From NCBI RefSeq assembly GCF_000142905.1, contig NW_013657679.1, forward strand, positions 126,657-190,656: a DNA stretch of 64,000 nt, in the 5' to 3' direction. The translations under genes were made by a program, and so were the position numbers. Of this stretch, positions 28,501 through 39,435 are shown piece after piece; position 1 is the first letter of the stretch; every line of letters begins with the position of its first letter. This DNA is from Thecamonas trahens ATCC 50062. Taxonomy: Eukaryota; Apusozoa; Apusomonadida; Apusomonadidae. The notes under the pieces were generated by a model that saw only the letters and a list, made by a program, of their open reading frames with translations, did no database searches and was not told the DNA's origin.

Positions 28501-31500
28501 TCAATACAATGCCGCACCCATGTACAGCTTGTCATCGTCGTCCTGCAGCTGCTGGAACTGGCGCTCGGCGAGGAGGTGCATGAGCTCCGAGTAGAGTGGC
28601 GAGGTGCGGTCGAGCGGGTTGTGATCGACCGTGAGCCGGAGGAGGGCAGTCATGTCGAGAAGCGCCGGGGTGAGCTCGGCAAGCCGGTTGCCCTCCAAGG
28701 CAAGGGTAGTCAGGCAGATGAGCTCGCCAATCTCCTCGGGCAGCGAGGAGAGGCGGTTGCCGATGAGGTAGAGACCCTGCAGCTGCCAGAGCAGGGCAAT
28801 AGAGGCGGGGAGCGCCGAGATGCGGTTCGACGAGAGATCGAGGGTGCGGAGCTTGGGCAGCTGGGTCAGCGCCGGCGGGAAGACCGGGAGGCGGTTGCCG
28901 GAGACGTCGAGGAAGACCAGGTTGTCGAGCTTGGCAAAGCCGTCGCCGAGGCGCGGAAGCGCGTTGTTGGCGAGCGAGAGCTCTTCCAGCGCAGTCATGG
29001 AGAAGAAGGCCGGTGGGAGGGCCTCGATCTTGTTGTTCTCGAGGCGGAGGACGCGGAGGTGCGGGAAGCGCGAGCCAAACTGCGGCGGCAGTGTCTTGAG
29101 CGCGTTATCGGTGAGAAAGAGCTTGCGGACGTACTTGAGGCGGGTGACAAGGAACGGGAGCGAGGTGAGCTGCTTGCGGGCGAGTGAGAACATGGGCGCA
29201 CGCTCACGGCCTGCCCGCTTGACCGCAGCCACCACGGTCGGGTCATCCTTGGTCTCCTGCTCCAGCGCAGGCTGGTCCGAGAACAGCACGTCCTTGAGTC
29301 GCAGGTGGCCCAGCTCGTCGGCTGCGGTGGCGGTCAGTGCCGCAAGGCTCTCCAGAGTGAGCGCCGACCCGTCTGGCGCGCGCACCTTCTCAGCAAAGAA
29401 CTTGCGGAGCATGACCAGGAGCGAGCGCTTGACAATGCGCTTCTTGACCGGCGGCGCAGCGGCCTGGGCCTCGCGCCCGCCGGGTGTACCCCGCGCCTCG
29501 GCAGCGGCTGTGGCGCGGAAAGCCTCCGACCGCCGTTGCTGCCGCTCACTGCCACGGTGGTGGTGGCGGCGCGAGTGACGGCGGTCAGCGATCGAGTTGT
29601 CGGACATGGTAGGGAGCGAGAGTGTCGACTGCGAGCCGTCACCCGACGACTCGAGCGCCAGCCGCTCGTTGTCGGACATGTCAGCGAGAATGTCCTTCAG
29701 GTGACGCTCGTTGTCGGACATGCCCGAATCCGCGAGAATGGCGTCGAGTGCCGCCGTGTCGTCGCCTTCGTCGTGGAGGAGCTGGTCGATGAGGTCCTCG
29801 GTCATGACCGAGTCGTGGCGCTCGCGACGGGCCGAGAGCGCCGCAGCGCGTGGCTGCCGCGGCCGGCCCGCGTCGCCGGCGACTCGGAACAGCTCCGACT
29901 CGTTCATGGTAAAGTCTTCGTTGGTGAGCGGGAGCGGCTCACGCGAGACAACCGAGTTGTAGCCCTCGTCATCCGACGCCACCGAGTCAAGGAGGCCGAG
30001 CTCGTCGAGCTCGCCGTCGTCGAGATCAAGGCCGAGCTCGTCGTCGTCCATGAGGCCGAGCTCCGACTCGCCGTCGAGCATGATGCCATTGTCGTCATCA
30101 AGAATGCCGTGTCCGTCGTCAAGGATACCGAGGCTATCGGCGCCCGCGGCCGGTGCCGGCGCTGGTGCTTGCACCGGCGCCGCAACGGCAGCGTGGGTCG
30201 CCGCAGCACGCTCGGCGGCGTACTTTTGAACCAGTGGGTCGCCGAGCCCGTCATCAGACTCGGTAAAGTAGTCGTTGACGTTGACTGGCTCCTTGTCGGC
30301 ATCGTCGACAAGGACGCGGCGGACTTGGAGTGTGTCAGAGTCGTCGGAGAGCTCGGCGGCGAGCTGCGATGGCGGCGGCGGCGCAAAGCCTTCCGAAGAG
30401 TCGTCGGCAAAGTCGGACATACCCGTGTTGTACTTGCCGGTAGGCCCGAGCTCGTTCTCTTTGGCTGCGTCGGCGGCGGCTTCTGCCTCGAGTGCGTCAA
30501 GGAGCGAGTCGCCTTCGCTCGAGCCCACAAGCAGCGACGCGTCCATTGCTGACTCAGATGATGCCTCGAGAGCAGGTTCCGGAGCAGCGATGGTGTCTGG
30601 TGGTGCGGCGGTGGTGTCTGTCTTGGTGGCCGATAGCAGGAGCGCGTCGTCCGACTCACCCGAGGTGTCGAGGAGCGGGTCCTTGACTGGAGTGGCGGCT
30701 GGCGCCGCCTCCGACTTGGGCTTGGACGCCGAGAGCAGGAGCGCGTCGTCCGAGTCGCCAGACGTGTCGAGGAGCGGGTCCTTGGCTGGAGTGGCGGCTG
30801 GCGCCGCCTCTGACTTGGACTTGGACGCCGAGAGCAGGAGCGCATCGTCCGACTCACCCGAGGTGTCGAGGAGCGGGTCCTTGACTGGAGTGACGGCCGG
30901 CGCCGCCTCTGACTTGGACTTGGACGCCGAGAGCAGGAGCGCGTCGTCCGACTCACCCGAGGTGTCGAGGAGCGGGTCCTTAGCCGGAGTGGCGGCCGGC
31001 GCCGCCTCCGACTTGGACTTGGACGCCGAGAGCAGGAGCGCGTCGTCCGACTCACCCGAGGTGTCGAGGAGCGGGTCCTTAGCCGGAGTGGCGGCCGGCG
31101 CCGCCTCTGACTTGGACTTGGACGCCGAGAGCAGAAGCGCGTCGTCCGAGTCGCCAGACGTGTCGAGGAGCGGGTCCTTGGCCGGAGTAGCAGGCGCGGG
31201 GGTGGTCGAAGTGGGGTTGGAGGGCGCAGCGGCGGTGGCGGCGGCGTCCAGCTTGGGCTTGGACACCGACAGCAGGAGTGCATCGTCCGAGTCGCCAGAC
31301 GTGTCAAGGAGTGGGTCATTGGTGGGAGTGGAGCTCGCCGTAGCCTTAGGCTTGCCACCCGACAGTAGGAGCTCATCGGCCGAGTCGCCCGAGGTGTCAA
31401 GGAGCGGGTTGGACACGGCTGGCGCTGGCTTGTGGCTCGAGTCCTTGGTATTGGAGAGGATGATCTCGTCGTCCGAGTCCGAATCGAGGAGCGGATCCTT

Positions 31501-32238
31501 AGCATTTGCCGCGGCAATGTTGACCTCCGCCATCGACGCCTTGAGCGCGTCCGACTCGAGCGAGGAGTCGAGGACAAAGCCCGCAGCCGGCTTCGGCTCG
31601 GCCGGCTTGGTCGCCTTGGTAGCCGCCAGCAACAGGTCGTCGTCCGAGTCCGAGTCAAGCAGAGCCCGGGCAGCAGCAGATGACGTCTCCGTCGGCTTGG
31701 GCGCAGCGTCTGTCATCGAAGCCGAAAGGTCGAGGTCTTTGATGGCACCGGCGTTCTTGCCTCGTGTGAGCATCAGCTCATCGTCGTCGTCGTCCGAGCC
31801 GAGGAGGGCCGACATTCTTGATTGGCTGCCATAGCGCCGCCCATTATGTTCCGCCATTCCCAGCACACAGCAACACAACACCACCATGTGAGTCACCTCT
31901 GTCGTTCTTCTCTCGTGTCTGTACTGTACTGTACGCCCGCGGAATGGGAGAGTGGAAGGTGGGGGGGGGGGGAGGGGGGAGGGGGGGAGGGGGCGGCGGT
32001 GGCGATGGCATCAAAAACGGCAACGGCTGCAGGCAGTCACGGCAGGCAGGGGGAAGGGGATGGGAAAGGCGTACATGTCGGCCCGAGATGAAGAAGGACG
32101 CATAGTAGGCATAGTAAGATCGTCGTCGTCTGAGTCTTCAAGTAGAAGTGCGACATTGTTGCTCTTTGCACTCACATTGGTGGAGCTCTTGATGCGCGCC
32201 ATCATGGCCTCAAGGTCCTCCGACGAGTCCGAGTCCAT
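28501..32238 (-). CDS. Acidic-repeat protein with C-terminal leucine-rich repeats, one intron
   Basis: About 1162 residues; function unknown. Exon 1 (32075-32238) starts MDSDSSEDLEAMMARIKSS. The intron is 31826-32074 (GTACGC...CAG), and exon 2 is 28501-31825. An alternative acceptor 9 bp downstream is also in phase. The N-terminal half has repeats of ALLDSDSDDDLLL type, then ~99-bp units coding KDPLLDTSGDSDDALLLSAS. A middle disordered region carries acidic DDG-rich patches, a run of SDNERL-like motifs and a His/Arg-rich segment. The C-terminal ~250 residues contain about eight LRRs of the LxxLxLxxNxLxxLPxx type (e.g. LRVLRLENNKIEALPPAFF), resembling small GTPase-regulating or phosphatase-associated LRR proteins. 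No kinase or TM segment is seen. Confidence 0.78.
30660..31260. repeat. Tandem ~99-bp coding repeat
   Basis: Six near-identical units start at about 30663, 30762, 30861, 30960, 31059 and 31158 (AGGTGTCGAGGAGCGGGTCC), with two diverged units at ~31302 and ~31391. It codes the 33-residue acidic repeat of the LRR protein. Confidence 0.93.
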
Positions 32239-32661
32239 TTTGGCCAGGGCGCCGAGGGAGGAGTGCCACCGCCCGCACGCCCGTCCGCCTGCCCGCCCGC
32301 CCCACCGACACGCCGACACGCCAGCCGACACAACTGATGGCCGGTTACAAAAGGCACGTCGCCGCCTCACACACACAACGTCCACCGCAATACAAGATCA
32401 ACACAAGATCATCCCAATTCAATTAACAACCTCCCACTCCTGCCGTCCTTGCTCTCCCTCTCTTTCTATCGCCATCGAGCCATGGCCTCTCTACTTCCTG
32501 ATCTCAGTCCTCATGCCCATGTCACATGGAAGCCGGGGGGGGGGGGGGGGGGGGTGCGCGACTGAACGACGCCACTTTCCACAGACCACCTGGACCGGCA
32601 CTTGCAGTGGCGCTGGTGAGACTACCAGTCTCCACTCTACTGCATAGCAGGTACAGGTGGT
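32239..32661. other. Divergent intergenic region
   Basis: Promoters of the LRR gene and the GH47 mannosidase. It contains a run of about 17 G (32536-32553). No gene seen. Confidence 0.5.
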
Positions 32662-34401
32662 ATGCCGTCTATTCTGCCGCTTTATCATGGTGGGAATGAC
32701 CGTGACGGCCGCCAGGGTATTTGGAAGAGAGTCCGCCGGAGGCTGCTTGAGCTGCGACTCGACGTCATCACCTCGCGCCCGTCGACACTACTCCCGCTTC
32801 TCCTCTCGATCATCTGCTGTGTTGTCTTTGTTGTCTGTACCCTCATCTGGATGTTGAGTGGTCCCGCGGCTTCTGTACCCACACCTGCCTCCATCCTCTC
32901 GCCTCCGAGCCCGGCATCCGTCCTACCCTCAACAACCCCGGCGCCAAAGTCATCGACTGGGTCGGGCGCCGAAGCGACTGTCGACGCCAGCCGCCTCGTC
33001 GAGAGTGATGAGGCCGCCAGCGATAAGGCGCGGCAAAAGGCGGTGGTTGCTGCCTTTACACATGCGTGGGAGGGCTATCGCCGCCACGCGTTTGGCCACG
33101 ACGAGATCCGGCCGACTACCAACGCGACTAACGACTCGTGGGGCGGCTTCGGCGCCGTCCTCATTGATGGGCTCGACACGATGATGCTCATGGGACTGGA
33201 CGAGTACGTGGCCGAGGCCCGCAAGGTTGTCCAAGCCGACGACTTTGCGAAGGACTACTCGGCCTCGTTTTTCGAGACCACCATCCGGTACCTGGGCGGC
33301 CTGCTCGCGGCGTATGCGGCGTCGGACGACGAGCTGTACTTGACCAAGGCGGTCCAGCTCGGCGACGCGCTACTGCCGGCGTTCAACTCCAAGACCGGCT
33401 TGCCGTACCACGAGGTCAATCTCCAGACTGGCGCGGCCAAAAATCCGTCGTGGAACACCGACAACTGCATCCTCTCGGAGATTGGCAGCGTCCAGCTCGA
33501 GTTCAAAAGCCTCTCGCACTTTACCGGCGATCCCAAGTATGCTGCTGCAGCAGACTCGGTCATGGACGTTCTGTGGGAAAAGCGCGAGCAGAGTGTCGAC
33601 GGGCTGTACCCCGTGTACATCTCGGCAGAGACCGGCGAGTTCCGTGACGCTCATGTCACCATGGGCGCACTCGCCGACTCGTTCTACGAGTACCTCCTCA
33701 AGCAGTGGCTCCTCACTGGCAAGTCGGAGGCCCGATACAAGGCCATGTACGATGCCTCGGTCGATGGCATGATCAAGCACCTCGTTGCCCGGTCGCAGCC
33801 CTCGGGCCGCGTCTTCCTCGGCGAGTACTCGGGAGGCCAGCGAGTCAATGTCTTTGACCACCTCATGTGCTTTGTGCCGGGCATGCTCGCCCTCGGTGCT
33901 GCCAACGAGCCCGACGCCGCCCGTAGCGCGGCCCACATGGAGCTGGCGGCCGAGCTGACGGAGACATGCTACCGCTTGTACGCCGACCAGCCGTCGGGCC
34001 TCGCGCCGGATGTTATCTCGTTCAACACGGCGTCGGCCCGACCGGGCACGCCCGACTACCGGGTCAAGTCCGGGGCGTACCTACTCCGTCCTGAGACACT
34101 CGAGTCGCTGTACATCATGTACCGCCTCACCGGCAAGAGTTTGTACAAGGAGCAGGCATGGGAGATTTTCCTCGCCATCGAGCAGCACTGTCGCACTCCC
34201 TCAGCATACTCGGGTGTGGTCGACGTCCGGCACGCCAAGCCGGAGCTGAACAACTCGATGCAGTCTTTCTTCCTCGCCGAGACGCTCAAGTACCTGTACC
34301 TCATGTTTACCCCCGAGGCCGAGGCGGTGCCGCTCGACAAGTTTGTGTTTACCACCGAGGCGCACCCGCTCCCGATCTTCCAGACGAGCGCAGGTGGGTG
34401 A
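32662..34401 (+). CDS. GH47 class I alpha-1,2-mannosidase (ER/Golgi type II membrane protein)
   Basis: Trims alpha-1,2-linked mannose from N-glycans in the ER or Golgi. 579 residues. A basic cytoplasmic N-terminus precedes one anchor (LLPLLLSIICCVVFVVCTLI, ~residues 45-68) and a Pro/Ser stem. The catalytic (alpha/alpha)7 barrel has the family blocks HAWEGYRRHAFGHDEI, GGFGAVLIDGLDTMMLMGL, FETTIRYLGGLLAAY, AETGEFRDAHVTMGALADSF, FDHLMCFVPGMLALG, YLLRPETLESLYIMYRLTG and the terminal VFTTEAHPLPIF, whose Thr coordinates calcium. The general acid Glu and Asp positions (IDGLDTM, RPETLES) are kept. Intronless and intact. It converges with the DPP-like gene; stops are 8 bp apart. Confidence 0.95.
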   Translation: MPSILPLYHGGNDRDGRQGIWKRVRRRLLELRLDVITSRPSTLLPLLLSIICCVVFVVCTLIWMLSGPAASVPTPASILSPPSPASVLPSTTPAPKSSTGSGAEATVDASRLVESDEAASDKARQKAVVAAFTHAWEGYRRHAFGHDEIRPTTNATNDSWGGFGAVLIDGLDTMMLMGLDEYVAEARKVVQADDFAKDYSASFFETTIRYLGGLLAAYAASDDELYLTKAVQLGDALLPAFNSKTGLPYHEVNLQTGAAKNPSWNTDNCILSEIGSVQLEFKSLSHFTGDPKYAAAADSVMDVLWEKREQSVDGLYPVYISAETGEFRDAHVTMGALADSFYEYLLKQWLLTGKSEARYKAMYDASVDGMIKHLVARSQPSGRVFLGEYSGGQRVNVFDHLMCFVPGMLALGAANEPDAARSAAHMELAAELTETCYRLYADQPSGLAPDVISFNTASARPGTPDYRVKSGAYLLRPETLESLYIMYRLTGKSLYKEQAWEIFLAIEQHCRTPSAYSGVVDVRHAKPELNNSMQSFFLAETLKYLYLMFTPEAEAVPLDKFVFTTEAHPLPIFQTSAGG

Positions 34402-34409
34402 GTCTGCGC

Positions 34410-36784
34410 TCATGACGACGCGGCGTGCGGGCGCAGGTGGTCGTTGAAAAACGCGAGCAGCGAGTTGGCGATGTACTCGCGGGTCGCCTGCGAGCGCGGG
34501 GCATGGCGCTCGGACGGCAGCAGCAGCAGCTGGTGGTGCTTGCCGGCGGCAATGAGCTTGTTGATCAGGAGCGCGGTGTTGCGGAAAATACGTTCTCGTC
34601 GATGAGGCCGTGGATGAGAAGGAGCTTTGCCGACGGCGCCATGCCGTCAACATGGGTGAGGACCGACGACGCGTGGTAGCCGTCTGGGTTCGACTCGGGT
34701 GTGCCCATATACCGTTCGGTGTAGTGGGTGTCGTACAGGCTCCAGTCGGTGACGGGCGCACCGGCGATGGCCACGTGGAAGGTCGACGAGGCGCGGAAGA
34801 GTGCCGAGAGCGACATGTACCCGCCGTACGACCAGCCAAAGATGCCGACAGCGCTGGGGTCGGCGACGCCGGCGGCGACCAGATGCTCCACGCCCGAGAC
34901 CTGGTCGGCGACCTCGACCTCGCCCATGTTGTGCTTGATGGCGCCCTCAAAGGCCAGGCCGCGGCGGGCCGAGCCGCGGTTGTCGACCCGGACGACTGCG
35001 TAGCCTGCCGAGACCAGCATCTGGTCCTGCATGTTTGCCGTTGCCCGTGACCAGTTGTCCAGCACGTACTGGACATGTGGCCCGCCATAGACATGGACAA
35101 TGGTCGGGTACGGGCCCGGCCCGTGCGCAGCTGCATCCGGCTTGAACACCAGGCCGTGGAGCTCGGCGCCGTCGGCAGTGGTAAATGAAAAGAGCTCCGG
35201 AATCGTGAGGGCCGAACCAAGTCGGGCGTAGGCCTTGTCTGAGGCCGCCGCGTCAAAGACCGGTTCGCCGCTTCCGACCGGCACGAGCGCCAAGGCGTTT
35301 GCGTCAAAGGCAAAGACCTGGACCTTGGTCGGCGCAGCGGCGGAAGACCACGCGTCGACGACGTGGGTGCCAAGTGGCGAGACGGCAGTGACATGGACGC
35401 CCGGCCGGTCGGCGGTGAGCGCCACTGGCGGCGCGGAGCCGTCAAGCTTGACGGCGCAGAGGTGGGTGTGGGTGGGCCCGCCAAGAGTCGACTCGAAGAA
35501 CACAACACCGGCGTCGAGGGCCACACCGCGGATGGCAGTCACCATGTACTCGCCCGATGTGAGCGTGCGGACAAGCGAGCCATTGGCGGCGTGATAAGTG
35601 AGGTGCAGGAAGCCCGAGGCTTCCGAGGCGTAGAGGAACGCGCCGTCGGCGTCGGAGCCGAGCGGGGTGTATAGGTCGTGGAGGTTGATCCACACCTTGG
35701 TGACCTCACAGAACAAAAGGCTCCTCTCGCCAGACACCGGATCGACACGGATGAGCTGCAGCGTTGTCTGCGCCCGGTCCTCGAGCTCGATGACGAGCGA
35801 GCCGTCAGCCGGGTCCCAGTGGGCGCGGGCGAGGTAGGTCTCGGCGTCAGGCGAGGCGGCGCCAGGCGTGTCGACTGAGAGCAGAGAGAGCGGGATCCAG
35901 AGTGTGTCTGTCGCCTCGCCGACGAGTGTGTTGATGCCGAGGCGGGTGGTGCAGTTGGAAGCACCGGCAAAGCAGTATCGATGCTCCTCGGTCGAGAGCT
36001 TGTCGTCGCCCTGGCGGGCGATGGCATATTGCGGAATATGCGACGAGTCTGTTTGGGTGAAGGCCACACGTGAGGCGTCAGGCGAGAACCAGTACCCGGT
36101 GTAGCGACCCATCTCCTCCTGGGCGATGTAGTCGGCGAGGCCGTTGATGGCCGCCGTGCCGCGGGCGCCAGAGGTGACCTGTCGCGGCTTTGAAGCCGGC
36201 CTTTTCTCGGGCGCGTCTGCGGGAGGCAGATCGACAACGTAGACCTCCGAGTCAAAGACAAACGAGACGCCCGAAGCGTCGGGCAAGAAGCGGGCATCGA
36301 GGAGCGAGTCTGCGGCGGCCGACTCAGGCACAGCGGCGCGCATGTCGTCGAGCGAGAGGAGGGTAAAGAGCGGCGAGTCTGGTGGCGAGGACTGAACGCG
36401 CAGCGCGTTGTGGGCCGGGATGAGCACGCGGCCAGTCTTCTTGTGGACCTCGTACTTGTAGACGCCGAGAGCGAGGACTCGCTGGCGCTCACGACGGAGC
36501 TTCTCTTCCTCAGACAGCTCGGCCTCTGACATAGCAGCGGCAGCAGTAGAGCTTCCAGACTCGTGTGCAGCGACAAAGTACGGAGAGAGGCCAGGAGTAG
36601 CATCATCATTCCAGCCGAGCTGCTGGACCTCCTGGACCAGCGAGCCGTCCGCGGTAGCCAGGCAGAGGGCGACAGGCACGTCCTTGGTCGCTGTCTCGGC
36701 AACCTGGAGGAAGGCAAAGGAGGAAGGACTCGCCGTACCCGGCGGCGGGTAGCGTGCAGCGTCGGTCGGTGTGATAGTGGCCAT
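34410..36784 (-). CDS. DPP8/9-like prolyl dipeptidyl peptidase (S9B), one apparent one-base deletion
   Basis: Soluble serine exopeptidase, about 791 residues once one missing base is allowed for. Start MATITPTDAARYPPP at 36784; an in-frame Met at 36826 would add 14 residues. The N-terminal beta-propeller includes the substrate-binding region PDASRVAFTQTDSSHIPQY. The alpha/beta-hydrolase domain has the nucleophile Ser in FGWSYGGYMS and the Asp in IHGLIDENV. Right after this the frame runs into a stop at an AAAA run (34585-34588, plus strand). In the next frame the protein continues RNTALLINKLIAAGKHHQLL, then PSERHAPRS carrying the catalytic His, and ends at 34410. Without the correction the triad would lack its His. 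No signal or anchor segment is seen, which favours a cytosolic DPP8/9-type enzyme. Confidence 0.88.
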
Positions 36785-37234
36785 AGTGTGCCGAAAGATG
36801 GAGGGAGGTGTGGAGGGGTGTGGCATTGTGTGCGTGTCCTTTGGGGTGGGAGGAAGGAAGGTCGCGTTGTCTTGCGGTGACGGAGGGGGGGGGGGGGGGG
36901 GGGATGGCGCGACAAAGGCAAAGACAAAAGCGAATTGCCGATGGTTCAGGTGGGCGAACTAGCAAGCGGGCTGTGGTGGTGGTCGATAGGGTCGGAGTAG
37001 GGCGAGTGAGCGAGTGCGCGAGCAAGTGCGCGAGCGAGTGCGCGAGCGAGTGCGCGAGCGAGTGCGCGAGCGAGTGGGCGAGCGAGTGCGCGAGCGAGTG
37101 GGCGAGCGAGTGGGCGAAGTGGGCGGAGTGGGCGAGAGGGCAGAGTGCGGGCACCACTTGACCACCGTCACAGACAAACGACAGCTTGAGCAAAGACAGA
37201 CAAATATAGATACATACATAATCATCATCACGTC
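36785..37234. other. Divergent intergenic region with minisatellite
   Basis: Promoters of the DPP-like gene and the UBX gene. It contains a run of ~17 G (36886-36902) and the GCGAGCGAGTGC array. No gene seen. Confidence 0.6.
37003..37130. repeat. GCGAGCGAGTGC minisatellite
   Basis: About ten 12-bp units GCGAGCGAGTGC with TGGGC variants toward the right end, ~105 bp upstream of the UBX gene start codon. Confidence 0.92.
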
Positions 37235-38947
37235 ATGTCGGATGTGGACCCAGGATTGCTGGCCCAGTTCACGGCCATGACCGACGCTGACCCTGGGGTG
37301 GCTGCTGCCTTGTTAAGCGTAGGTTGGGCGAGGGAAGGCTGCTACCAGTGCGACTCGGGTGTGAAGGAGTGGTGCGGGGGGGAGAGGCATGGGAGCGGGG
37401 ATGGAGGGATAGCTAACGAGTAGTGATGGGTATCGAATGGATGGAGTGGGGGGGGGGAGTCGGGGCTGTTTCCATGGCGTGCAATGGGTGGCTGCGGCGT
37501 GATCTCGGACGGTGCGATGCTGGCGGTCTCTGAGCAGGACTATCAAGGCGATGTCAACATGGCGCTGGATGCATACATGAACATGGCTGGTGGAGCAGGA
37601 ACGGAGTCGACAGCATCGACGTCTTCGGGTGCACAGGCGCCGGTGACGCGGAAGAGGTCGCGGTCACAGTCGTCACGAACGAATCAAGTGTTGGAGGACG
37701 AGACGGCGACGCTCGAGGCGGAGGGCGGGGCTGGCGACGACGATGGAGTGCGCGCGCCGATCAAGCGCCGGCGGACGGCGTTGTACGATGACCTTGAGGC
37801 CACAGCCGGCTCGTCAACGACGATGGTGGCGCCGGGAAGACGACGGGCAGCGCAGTCAGCGCGGCGGACAGCATCCGACCTCCGCCGGGCGCTGGCGGGT
37901 GGGCTCGCTGGCGGGCTCACCGCCGCCGACGAGCTGCAGGCCTTTCGCGACTTTCGGCGCGAGGAAGCCTTGTTCAATAGGCTTGATCCGGGAGGGACCA
38001 AGCGTGAGAGCCTGGCGCGCATGTACCAGCCGCCACGGCACCTGATGACCGACGGCACGCTCGACGAGATCAAGAACCTGGCCGAGTCGACACATCGGTT
38101 TGTGCTCGTCAACGTGCAGGACATGAATGAGTTTGCATGCAACGTTCTCAACCGCGACGTGTGGTCCGATGAGCGGGTCGCGCGCGCTGTCCGCGAGTCG
38201 TTTGTCTTTTGGCAGATTCCGCATGCCTCGGAGGCCGGCGCTTACTTTTGCACTCTCTACCAGGTCACCTCATTCCCGTACCTTGCCATCCTCTACCCAC
38301 AAACTGGCGCTGTAGCCAAGGTGTGGGAGACGCCGCCGTCGGCTGACCAGCTCGTCGATGACCTCGGCGCATTTGTCCGCTCGGTGCTCGAGCCGCAGCA
38401 GGAGTCGACCATCATTGACGCCACCGAAGACGAGCAGCTCAAGGCTGCCATTCAGGCCTCACTGGCGGCGTCGACCGCCAGCGGGACCGAAACCGTCATC
38501 TCGCTCGATGACGACGACGACGACGATGACACTGGAGCCATCGCCATCTCTGGCTCGGACTCGGACTCGGACGTTGTCATCATTGTGCCCGACGACGATG
38601 ACGAAGACGACGACGATGACAACGAAGATGACGGCGATGAGGACAACATCAATGACGCCGGTGGCGACCAGGCTGCAGGCGTCGAGGTGCTGCCCCCTGA
38701 GCCCGCAGCAGGCACGCCGGACACGACCCGGATCAAGTTTGTGTTCCCCGATGGCACTTCGTTGGTCCGGCGGTTTGCACTTGACTCGCCGGTCCGCCAT
38801 CTGTTCGTTTTTGCCGCCGCTGCGCCCGGTGCGCCATCCGGCCTCGACCTCGTTGTCCCGCCGCGGAGCTCGCTGAGCAGCGAGCGCGAGCGCAGCCTTG
38901 CTGACGCCGGCATCCGCAACGCCATGATCCGCGTTGTGACCTCGTAA
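37235..38947 (+). CDS. UBXN7: UBXN7-like UBA-UAS-UIM-UBX p97/CDC48 adaptor, one intron
   Basis: Links ubiquitylated substrates to the p97 segregase. 497 residues. Exon 1 (37235-37318) starts MSDVDPGLLAQFTAMTDADP; the intron is 37319-37537 (GTAGGT...CAG), and exon 2 is 37538-38947. Splicing joins the two halves of a UBA domain (ALLS + DYQGDVNMALDAYMNM). Next comes a basic nuclear-signal-like region (TRKRSRSQSSR, IKRRRTALYDD), then the thioredoxin-like UAS domain from ~residue 150 (ARMYQPPRHLMTDGTLDEIK, FVLVNVQDMNEFACNVLNRD, FPYLAILYPQTG). A UIM (DEQLKAAIQASLAAS), an Asp-rich linker and a C-terminal UBX (IKFVFPDGTSLVRRF) complete it. The canonical R-FPR of UBX is not obvious, so p97 binding is probable rather than certain. 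Confidence 0.9.
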
Positions 38948-39435
38948 AAGGCGTCGACTACTGGTGAGGCAGACAACTCGTTTACCAGCGCCGAACAGGC
39001 GGAAGGGAGAGTGCGGTGGGAGCGGAGACGGGAACGCGGATCAGAAGATGCAACAGATGGCCGCCAAGTAGGGATACTTGAACCAGAGCCGGGTGCCAGG
39101 ACGAGAGCAGCCGATACATTGCCTCGAGCCTGGATACGCCGGCTTGGGGCTGTCGAACTTGGCCCGCGCTTGTTTGCGGAGCCGAGTCCAGCAGCAATTA
39201 TGCTGCGAGCCATCGGGCGTCGGCGAGCACGGGTGGTGCCGTCGCAGTGGACGACCAAAGATTTCCCCGTGCCGCGTCATGAGCGCGCAGGCGCGATAAT
39301 CGCATAGCCTGCGCGGGTCGTTGCGGCTTCTACTTGGCGCATGCCGCCTCCACGCCGCACTCGCTCCCGCCAGCACGAATCGCGGGCGACGAGGCTGCGA
39401 AAGGAGGAAAATGCGAGGCAATCAATTGTGAGAAA
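38948..39435. other. Intergenic region holding the selenoprotein W 3' UTR
   Basis: Lies between the UBX gene stop (plus) and the selenoprotein W stop (minus). It contains the SECIS candidate at 39203-39290. A minus-strand frame across it codes a Cys-rich peptide, but without conserved features. Confidence 0.6.
39203..39290 (-). promoter_or_regulatory. SECIS element (candidate, form 2-like)
   Basis: On the minus strand, ATGA (39280-39277) is followed after 12 nt by AAA (39264-39262), and a GA (39221-39220) closes the non-Watson-Crick core. GCG plus GCACGGG pairs with CCCGTGC plus CGC with one bulged base. A second short stem, GTCG/CGAC, sits above the AAA bulge. A lower helix CTGCGCGC/GCTCGCAG has one mismatch. 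The ATGA-to-AAA spacing matches eukaryotic SECIS elements, and the element lies ~150 nt after the stop of the selenoprotein gene. The 3' internal loop is longer than usual. Confidence 0.72.

Noticed and set aside
30275-31834. Plus-strand frame of 519 residues over the LRR gene
   Set aside because: Antisense shadow of the acidic repeat; the minus strand has the LRR homology.
15559-34588. Programmed -1 frameshifting at the seven breaks
   Set aside because: No X-XXY-YYZ slippery heptamer or downstream structure pattern is shared, and six breaks sit in simple homopolymers.
39041-39421. Cys-rich minus-strand open frame overlapping the SECIS region
   Set aside because: It has no family match I can recognise, no intron support, and it lies in the expected 3' UTR of the selenoprotein gene.
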